Assembly (NCBI GenBank): GCA_021735245.1
Contig: JAIPHJ010000011.1
Location: 1 to 49,540, forward strand
Length of the DNA: 49,540 nt
Origin: Candidatus Bipolaricaulota bacterium
GTDB taxonomy: Bacteria > Bipolaricaulota > Bipolaricaulia > M55B111
Reading direction: 5' to 3'
In this document: piece after piece, positions 43,895 through 49,540 of the stretch
Position numbering within the stretch: position 1 is the stretch's first letter
Layout of the letters: every line of letters starts with the position of its first letter
Notes under the pieces: generated by a model
Seen by the model: only the letters and a program-made list of their open reading frames with translations
What the model was told of the DNA's origin: nothing
The model's database searches: none
Translations under genes and position numbers: made by a program

Positions 43895-44581
43895 TTACGA
43901 AGACATTTCCGAAAGAGTTTTCGAGTTGCTCTGGACTTCCTTCCTGAGTCTCGTTAATTCGTTTTCCAGAGTTTCGAACCTAACCTGTAACTGGTCTTCC
44001 AGCTCTTTCATGCCATCCTCGAGCGGTAATATTCGACTCTTAACGTCTTTGAGTTCTTTGGCAATCCCGCTTATCCTGGTATTTAAATCTTGATCGTACT
44101 GTTCCAGCGAACTAACCTTCGAGCCTAACGATCCAACCTTTGACTTCAATTCGTCAATTTGACCAAGGATGGAAGACGTGCGTTTCTTTTCTGAATCCAT
44201 AAAGCCATCAAGCTTCGTTTGAAGTTCGTTAAGTCCCGTTCCCAGGTTATCCACGCGGCTCTTTACGGTTTCCAGCGCGGCGACCTTTTCAGAAAGCGCC
44301 TCCTTCTCCGCAGCCAGCTCGTCAACTCTCTTACTCAATTCATTATGGGCCTGCTTCCACTCTTCTATAAGATTGGACAGAGAATTATCTTTCTCCTCCC
44401 GGTTGGTTCTTTCCTCTTCCAGCTGACTTGAAAGGTCGCTTACCTGGGTTTCGAGCTGGTCAACCCTTTCGGAATCAACCGAAGAACTAATCCTGGCGTT
44501 ATAACTTATACCCACGTACAATAGCCCACCAATCAAAACCAGCAAAAGAGTGTAAACGGTAAACTTAGAAAAATTTGTCAT
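43895..44581 (-). CDS. Membrane-anchored coiled-coil protein
   Basis: From ATG 44581 (GGAGG lies seven bases before; GTG 44587 is less well spaced) the 228-residue product has one N-terminal membrane helix (about 7-27). Almost 200 residues follow with a heptad pattern of Leu and Val and very high Glu, Lys and Ser. This is a long coiled coil on the outer side of the inner membrane. It resembles no enzyme. Roles in envelope structure or as a spacer are possible, but no family can be named. Confidence 0.75.
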   Translation of the reverse strand: MTNFSKFTVYTLLLVLIGGLLYVGISYNARISSSVDSERVDQLETQVSDLSSQLEEERTNREEKDNSLSNLIEEWKQAHNELSKRVDELAAEKEALSEKVAALETVKSRVDNLGTGLNELQTKLDGFMDSEKKRTSSILGQIDELKSKVGSLGSKVSSLEQYDQDLNTRISGIAKELKDVKSRILPLEDGMKELEDQLQVRFETLENELTRLRKEVQSNSKTLSEMSS

Positions 44582-44796
44582 TTTCACTACCTCCAGTAGT
44601 CAATTTGATAAACTTTTTGTCACTCCTCATGAAAGTCTATTTGTATACTCTAATTAAATCAAATTTCAAACCCAACCAAGGAGGCCACACTCCCAATTGT
44701 CAAGAATATCTTTATCCCAGTTGACTGGAAATCGGAAGGGAACTATAATTCAACTCGATGAGTCTTCTGGCGACAAAATTAAGATCGAGGTAAATT

Positions 44797-44997
44797 ATGA
44801 AAAAAACCAAACTGGCAATTGCAGGAATTATAGCAATTCTGCTGGTAATCATCATCTTCCAGAACCTTGATACGGTTTCGACCCGGTTACTGTTCGCAAG
44901 GGTTGAAATGCCCCAGGCCGCTCTGCTCTTCCTTACCGCAGCAGCAGGATTCGTACTCGGCTTACTGGGACGGATTACTCTTTTCAAGAGAAAGTAA
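44797..44997 (+). CDS. LapA-domain (DUF1049) small membrane protein
   Basis: The 66-residue protein has two membrane helices with the family pattern: IIIFQNLDTVSTRLLFARVEMPQAALLFL, kept here in two parts, FQNLDTVSTRLLF near 21 and EMPQAALLFLTAAAGFVLG near 37. It ends in a basic tail, FKRK. In E. coli LapA relates to LPS assembly regulation; in other bacteria its role is unknown. GAGGT precedes the ATG. Confidence 0.75.
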   Translation: MKKTKLAIAGIIAILLVIIIFQNLDTVSTRLLFARVEMPQAALLFLTAAAGFVLGLLGRITLFKRK

Positions 44998-46065
44998 TCG
45001 GCGCAACCGTTCAGGGCTATAATCATTTCCTCTTACTGACAGACGCTTTAAGGGCGTCCTTCGTATACTGGCTTTCATTATCTTTGCTCTACCGAACATC
45101 ACGGTGAGTCGCGACGTCTATCCGTGACCCCTCCACCAAACTAGAAATATCGAAATAATATTTTTAACCTAATGAAGAGGTAATTCTCCGGACAGGAAAC
45201 GGTGGTTTTTCATGAACGACCATCCAGGCTTCCCCTTCGATCTAACCAGAGTCCTGGGAGAAATCGAGGACTCCACCAGGATAATGATCCTGGGCGGTAT
45301 GGACACGGGAAAGACCACTCTAATCAGAACACTCCATGATAGACTCGGGGGACTGGTAATTGACGGAGACCTGGGCCAGTCCGAAATCGGGCCTCCCGGA
45401 CTGATCTCCCTCGGTACTTACGAGAACGGGATAGAAGACGGTTACTTCGTCGGCAGCTTTAATCCCAGGGGGAACCTCGTGCAGGTCATGACGGGAATCG
45501 CAAAGCTGGTAAACCGGGATCCGGAAAGGTGTTTTATCGATACGGACGGGTGGATCGACGGTGAGGCCGCCCGGGTTTACAAGGGAGAGCTTATCAGTCT
45601 CGTCGATCCGGACTCCCTCCTCCTTCTCCAGCGAGAGGACGAACTGGAAAAATTCTCCACCTACCTGTCCGGCGATAGAGTTATCTCCCTAACAGCCCAG
45701 AAGCTTGACGAAAAGACAAGGGGCGAAAGGTCGGCAAACCGAATAAGAAAATTCAAATTCTACTTTTCCCGCTCCAGGAGAATAAAGAAGGGCTGGAAAG
45801 AACTAAAGATCGCCGGTACCTTTCTGGGACGGGGAGAAAAAATTTCCCCTGCTCAATTAGAAAAGTCACTGAGAGGAGAAGTGACGGCGAGATGGAAATA
45901 CGGAAACACCCTGACTGTTATCTCCACTTCCCAGTCCGATTCCCGGTCCGTATTGAAGAAAAAATTTAGAGTGAAGCGGATCGAGCATCATTCCACGACC
46001 GACCTCAAGTACCGTCTGGTCGGTTGTTACAGGGACGGAAGTTTCGTGGGAGAGGGCACTATCAC

Positions 46066-46308
46066 CAAAACTTGCCGAGGAAGCCCCACAGCTCGCTGTG
46101 GGGAGGAATCGGCTGGTTTTTGTCCAGCAGTCAATCGAGGATACTTCCCTTAAGAGCTGCTGGTTATTATTTGAATGTATCTCTCTTATCTAGGGTGTAA
46201 CCAGGAGCTGGACTCGATTGACTGCTGGGTCTTCTTTTGTAAAAGAACAAAGTCCGTAGTTAAACCTGTTTTTCTACAAGCCCCGTCCCTTGGGGCGGGG
46301 TTCTTGAC
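46066..46308 (+). mobile_element. 243-base IS200/IS605-like non-autonomous element, copy A2
   Basis: It follows TCAC (46062-46065) and starts CAAAACTTGCC. Parts in order are the left hairpin CCCCACAGC-TC-GCTGTGGGG, AATCGGCTGG, the long hairpin 46124-46228, CTTTTGTAAAAG, the right hairpin CCCCGTCC-CTT-GGGGCGGGG and the end TTCTTGAC. It is nearly identical to 4349-4591 and has the same length. It has split a protein-coding gene, so both its borders can be read from the restored frame. No target duplication is visible, as expected for IS200/IS605 chemistry. Confidence 0.85.
46124..46228. repeat. Internal long hairpin bounded by CCAGCA...TGCTGG (in A2)
   Basis: CCAGCAGTCAATCGAG (46124-46139) and its complement (46213-46228) enclose 73 bases, as in 4429-4533. 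See the stand-alone elements at 27223 and 49220. Confidence 0.75.
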
Positions 46309-46414
46309 AGGACTCAGTTCCGACAGGGTGGAGATACTTACTCCCAACAAAGAATTCGATCTGGTGAAACCCGGGAAAGATCGGGTAAAACCGAGCGGGA
46401 GAAGTATCAAATAA

Positions 46415-47899
46415 TCAGCCGTACAACCACTCGAGATCGAGGTTGTTCTCGACCAGGTCAGCAACTTCGCCGTAAAACATTTCGGTCCGGGCCGTTTCTT
46501 CCGGTTTTTCTTTGCCGGAGTGAGAAAAGAGGTTATCGACGAACTTCTTCCTTGGAGTTTCGTTCTCAAACAGGCCGTGGATATAAGTTCCCAACACCCG
46601 ATCGGTCGCTGCGCTTTCTTTCCCAAGGGGGTGTTTCACCTGGCCCCGGATGGTGCTGGTTCCCATGTGAATTTCGTAGCCGGTTACCTCTCCTTTCGCC
46701 CCGGCCAGAGGCCCATATCCTTCCAGAGTCTTCGTCACCTCTTTTACTTTCTTTGTCCGGGAGAACTTTGTCTCTACCGGTAACAACCCAATCCCTTCCA
46801 CCTCGTCCCTCTCACCGTCTACGCTCTCGACTCCGGCATTCCGTACCGTCTCACCCAGCATCTGATATCCCCCGCAGAGTCCTACCACGAAACCTTCGAA
46901 ATCCCGTAGTTCCTCGAAAAACCCGGATTTTCGAAGGGCAATCAGGTCGTCAACTGTATTTTTAGTTCCGGGAATCACTACGGCTTCGGCGAAGGAAAGT
47001 TCGGCCGCCAGTTCTGTAAAAACCACTCTCACACCCGGTTCACGAGCAAGAGGTTCTAGATCGGTGAAGTTAGAAATTCTCGGCAATCTGGGAACCGCTA
47101 TCCTCACCGCGTCTTCCTCCGGAACTCCGTCGTCGTCCCCCCAGACCATCCGTTCACCCACCGGCGGCAGGGAAACGCTATCCTCCGACGGGAGAGAGAC
47201 GTCCTCAAAAGGCACGACTCCCAGTACTGGAAGGTCGAGCTTTTCCTCGATCTCGTCAATCCCGGAGGCAAGCAGGGACTCGTCACCCCGAAACTTGTTG
47301 ATAACCGTGCCGATCATTTTTTCCCTGATCTCCCCCGGAAGCAGTTCTACCGTCCCGTATATGCTGGCAAATACCCCTCCCCGCTCGATGTCGGCCACCA
47401 GAATTATTTCGGCGTCTGCCATCCTGGCCGTTTCGATATTTGCCAGGTCCCGCTCCTGGAGGTTTATCTCGGCAATGCTTCCCGCTCCCTCGGCGACTAT
47501 AAAGTCGTAGTCGTGGGCCAGCCTCTCGTAGGAAGCTTGAACCGCTTCTCGCGCCCTTTCCCAGCGGTCCTGGTAGTAGCTTTCCGCCCTGAAGTGCCCC
47601 ACTGCTTCACCCTGGATGACGAGCTGACTTTCCCCGTCACCCCGGGGTTTGAGCAATACAGGGTTCATGTCGGTGGTCGGTCCCACCTGCGCCGCCTTCG
47701 CCTGAACGTACTGAGAGACACCAATCTCTCCCCAGCCTCCGTCCGGTGATACAACGGCCCGAGCGTTGTTACTCATGTTCTGGGCTTTGAACGGAGCAAC
47801 CGACTTACCTCGTCGGGACAGAGCCCGACACAACCCAGCGGCTATCGTGCTCTTACCCGTATGACTCGCGGTACCGGCCACCAGGATAGTTCTAGCCAA
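46415..47899 (-). CDS. cobQ: Cobyric acid synthase
   Basis: The 494-residue amidotransferase has the N-terminal ATP-binding [12 protein letters not shown] at 7-18, followed by KAQNMSNNA near 39. The C-terminal class I glutaminase-like domain has the Cys nucleophile in [10 protein letters not shown] near 342 and a late His in YIHGLFEN. It amidates the corrin ring side chains b, d, e and g. It lies about 110 bases downstream of cbiB on the same strand, the other late corrinoid gene in this window. Corrinoids would serve the methyltransferases of the amine island. Confidence 0.95.
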   Translation of the reverse strand: MARTILVAGTASHTGKSTIAAGLCRALSRRGKSVAPFKAQNMSNNARAVVSPDGGWGEIGVSQYVQAKAAQVGPTTDMNPVLLKPRGDGESQLVIQGEAVGHFRAESYYQDRWERAREAVQASYERLAHDYDFIVAEGAGSIAEINLQERDLANIETARMADAEIILVADIERGGVFASIYGTVELLPGEIREKMIGTVINKFRGDESLLASGIDEIEEKLDLPVLGVVPFEDVSLPSEDSVSLPPVGERMVWGDDDGVPEEDAVRIAVPRLPRISNFTDLEPLAREPGVRVVFTELAAELSFAEAVVIPGTKNTVDDLIALRKSGFFEELRDFEGFVVGLCGGYQMLGETVRNAGVESVDGERDEVEGIGLLPVETKFSRTKKVKEVTKTLEGYGPLAGAKGEVTGYEIHMGTSTIRGQVKHPLGKESAATDRVLGTYIHGLFENETPRKKFVDNLFSHSGKEKPEETARTEMFYGEVADLVENNLDLEWLYG

Positions 47900-48010
47900 C
47901 TAAATCACCCCGGATAGTACGGGCAGGGTTTTTCTTTCATAATTCAAATCTACCATCCTTTCTCCCCGGAGGTTAAATCCTCCACAGTCGAACCGCGATC
48001 GACCACTTAG

Positions 48011-48952
48011 TCACCAAAGGAAAATTATCCCGGATAGAAGTAATAAGTAAATACCAACAGTTTTACCAGCCAACGAGGTAGCCTTATCGATATCCCCCGA
48101 ACTCGGAAGGTCGAATTCCGTCCCCAGCACGTAATGAGACTTTTTTATTAACCTTACTTTCAACGCTCCCGAACACGCACTCATGGGCCAGCCGCTGTTT
48201 GGACTGGAAGTATTGCCCCAGTCCCTGAGCGAGAGCTTAACAGGCACCGCCGAAAACGAACCAAGCGCGATCAATAACGGTGATAACCGGGCGGGGATCC
48301 AGTTCATTATGTCGTCAAGCTTTGCTCCCAAATAACCAAAACTCTGCAGACTTTCCGTTCGGTAACCAATCATCGAATCGACCGTATTTAATGCCTTGAA
48401 AAATAGTGCAAACCCTATCCCGGTCTCGATATTCACTAGCGTCCCGAGAGTAAAGTAAAACAAAGGAGAAATCACGGAATCCACGAGGTTCTCAAAAAGG
48501 GACTCTATTGCAGCCGACCTCATCTCGCCTCGAGAGAGATCAGCCCGGTCCCGGCCTACCAAAGCCAGCAACTGGTCTCGAGCTTCCTCGGGATCTTCTT
48601 CTATACTTCGTCCTATCTTCCGAACCGTTCGCACCAAACTCCTGATCGAGAACGTCGCTTTGAGCAGGTATATCCCCACTATAAGGCCAAGGGGGCGCCA
48701 TAAGTCTGACGCGAACGTGACAGCCAGGTAACCCGCTCCTCCCGCCCCTGTAACTACCATCAGAATTAACAGGCCTCCGAATAACTTCTTTCTTTCGAAT
48801 CCTTCAAACCGCTCCTTAAGGGCTCCTATCCCTCGACCTATCCAGACGACCGGGTGGAGCAATTCGGGAGGCTCCCCAAGCAGCAAATCCAGGGCAACGC
48901 TACCAAACAGAACTACCAGACTGACCGGAACTGTGGACTCAAATATCTTCAT
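48011..48952 (-). CDS. cbiB: Adenosylcobinamide-phosphate synthase CbiB/CobD
   Basis: The 313-residue membrane protein has four to six helices and the family stretches DLLLGEPPELLHPVVWIGR near 22, FENLVDSVISPLFYF near 153, NTVDSMIGYR near 188 and the late NSGWPMSACSGAL near 250. It attaches aminopropanol (phosphate) to cobyric acid, the step after CobQ. No B12 riboswitch was recognised upstream. Its ATG at 48952 has no strong Shine-Dalgarno. Confidence 0.93.
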   Translation of the reverse strand: MKIFESTVPVSLVVLFGSVALDLLLGEPPELLHPVVWIGRGIGALKERFEGFERKKLFGGLLILMVVTGAGGAGYLAVTFASDLWRPLGLIVGIYLLKATFSIRSLVRTVRKIGRSIEEDPEEARDQLLALVGRDRADLSRGEMRSAAIESLFENLVDSVISPLFYFTLGTLVNIETGIGFALFFKALNTVDSMIGYRTESLQSFGYLGAKLDDIMNWIPARLSPLLIALGSFSAVPVKLSLRDWGNTSSPNSGWPMSACSGALKVRLIKKSHYVLGTEFDLPSSGDIDKATSLAGKTVGIYLLLLSGIIFLW

Positions 48953-49090
48953 AGCAAATTTGCAGGTTTGAAGTCATTTATTTTTAACTCACCAATTTTA
49001 ACTCGGTAAGCCCAACTGATAACCTGGTAAAAAATTAAAAAGTAACTTTGTGGAATTGCTTTTGCCAACCGTTCGATAAAACCGCAGGCG

Positions 49091-49113
49091 ATTTCCCCGG
49101 CGTGGAAATCGCT
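49091..49113. other. Hairpin upstream of cbiB
   Basis: A near-perfect stem, GCGATTTCC and GGAAATCGC (about 49088-49111), lies in the region between cbiB and element D. It has no T-tract that would clearly make it a terminator. Its role is unknown. Confidence 0.4.
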
Positions 49114-49219
49114 GCTTCCGATCTCGGCCTCGCTCTCCACCCTTTCTTCATTGTACTACGACGAACTAAGGGCTCCGGGCCGAGAAAATTCCAGCGACGC
49201 GGCGGGTACCTCTGACCGA

Positions 49220-49326
49220 CCAGCACCTAGATTGCTATTGACGCCAAAATTGCTATAAATTTACAGCTAAGATTAAACTTGTAGATTGTCTCATATTTTG
49301 TTTGTCTATAGCAATCTAGGTGCTGG
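49220..49326. mobile_element. 107-base element with CCAGCA...TGCTGG inverted repeats, copy D
   Basis: CCAGCACCTAGATTGCTAT (49220-49238) and its exact complement (49308-49326) enclose 69 A/T-rich bases without coding content. The arms are the longest of the family and differ from those of the other copies beyond CCAGCA. Confidence 0.75.
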
Positions 49327-49440
49327 TGTGGAATATTTCCATAACCAGCTAAGTCCAACTATTTTAGAGTGATAGTTACAAAAGTGAAACCCATTACCAT
49401 GAAGGCACCAGTTTGAGCACGCGAGTCGGAAATTTCTCGG

Positions 49441-49540
49441 TCCGGGAAGCCCGGAGGTCCTACCGGCCGGGCACGGGGACCCGGCCTTCTTTGTATTGGT
49501 TAAAGGGTGGAACCGTGCCCGCTCGGCCTCCGATAGGATT
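49441..49540 (+). promoter_or_regulatory. Probable T-box leader (3' part), gene outside the window
   Basis: AGGGTGGAACCGTG (49504-49517) is one base off the canonical T-box AGGGTGGNACCGCG. Just upstream lie the hairpins TCCGGG-AAG-CCCGGA (49441-49455) and GGCCGGG...CCCGGCC (49465-49486), the latter placed like stem III. T-box leaders sense uncharged tRNA and control aminoacyl-tRNA ligase or amino acid genes. Stem I with its specifier codon would lie in about 49330-49440 but could not be read with confidence. Confidence 0.6.

Larger units (their letters stand above)
45212..46414 (+). pseudogene. Clp1/Grc3-like polynucleotide kinase gene interrupted by a 243-base element
   Basis: Residues 28-36 are the P-loop GGMDTGKTT, followed by VIDGDLGQSEIGPPG, typical of Clp1/Nol9/Grc3 RNA 5'-OH kinases, which are mostly archaeal and eukaryotic. 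The gene reads normally to VGEGTI, near residue 283. The element at 46066-46308 then adds 30 foreign residues and a stop at 46151. After the element the same frame resumes with GLSSDRVEILTPNKEF and ends at 46414, restoring the usual GxGxI...TP...RVKP tail. Without the element the product would be about 319 residues. A truncated protein of 313 residues with a foreign tail could still be made. The stop abuts the convergent cobQ stop. Confidence 0.8.

Noticed and set aside
45041-45064. Hairpin GACGC...GCGTC after the LapA-like gene as another IS200/IS605 end
   Set aside because: The stem is short and the flanking CTTTTGTAAAAG, TTAAACGG or TTCTTGAC blocks are absent; it is more likely a weak terminator.
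49132-49148. A second T-box (AAAGGGTGGAGAG) on the minus strand before cbiB
   Set aside because: Only AGGGTGG matches; the following ACCGCG part is absent, and no antiterminator pairing is seen.
48953-49219. Cobalamin riboswitch before cbiB-cobQ
   Set aside because: No B12-box-like GCCACTG or related core was found on the minus strand.
49035-49226. Two overlapping frames of 63 residues upstream of cbiB
   Set aside because: They have basic, low-complexity translations, no ribosome site and overlap a hairpin; they look like chance frames.

Overview
The window looks like a chromosomal segment of an anaerobic, salt-adapted, diderm bacterium. Many proteins are rich in Asp and Glu, and glycine betaine uptake is encoded. 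Several exported proteins carry cleavable signal peptides without a lipobox, and one long protein ends in what looks like an outer-membrane beta-barrel. A Fab-type enoyl reductase, AccB/AccC, bacterial tRNAs with encoded CCA and a probable T-box leader make it bacterial. No taxonomic marker is present, so the lineage is unknown; an uncultured brine lineage would fit, but that is inference.

Layout. 140-2256: cation efflux protein, PrsW-like protease and tRNA-Thr. 3238-13821: an all-plus-strand island for quaternary and methylated amines. It holds a betaine ABC transporter (binding protein, ATPase, permease), a GntR/FCD regulator, an MttB-family methyltransferase without pyrrolysine, a secreted unknown, a divergent NRAMP-like carrier, an MtmB-like methyltransferase that also lacks the pyrrolysine codon, and a class III aminotransferase. 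The island is visibly more A/T-rich than its surroundings and opens with a near-consensus promoter covered by a perfect inverted repeat. 15409-24237: a uronate operon with an IclR regulator, KdgF-like cupin, Rbs-type ABC importer, M24 protein, SDR, KDPG aldolase and KDG kinase, closed by a clear terminator. 24425-27003 (minus): nitroreductase, AccC, AccB. 27506-34506: CNNM/CorC protein, M1 peptidase fused to a predicted barrel, PheT, TsaE, tRNA-Leu. 34603-38927: sulfotransferase-like protein, methyltransferase, ferredoxin, DUF4416 protein, TIGR01777 epimerase, FabI. 39592-44997: small membrane proteins, a second nitroreductase, MgtE, a coiled-coil protein and a LapA-like protein. 45212-48952: a broken Clp1-like kinase gene and the corrinoid genes cobQ and cbiB. 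The right edge holds a probable T-box leader whose gene lies outside.

The intergenic regions carry several families of small non-coding elements. One resembles non-autonomous IS200/IS605 elements: subterminal hairpins, a TTAC or TCAC target on the left, and a conserved right end. Copies lie between the betaine binding-protein and ATPase genes and inside the Clp1-like gene, where removing exactly 243 bases restores the frame. A second family consists of 105-121 base elements bounded by CCAGCA...TGCTGG inverted repeats. Their arms differ between copies but stay self-complementary within each copy. A third repeat of 139 bases occurs twice, inverted, about 39 kb apart.

The pieces fit a metabolism in which betaine-like osmolytes are imported and demethylated through corrinoid-dependent methyltransferases, and uronates are degraded to pyruvate and glyceraldehyde-3-phosphate. 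No corrinoid protein, RamA-like activator or second-step methyltransferase is in the window, so the methyl-transfer pathway is incomplete as seen.
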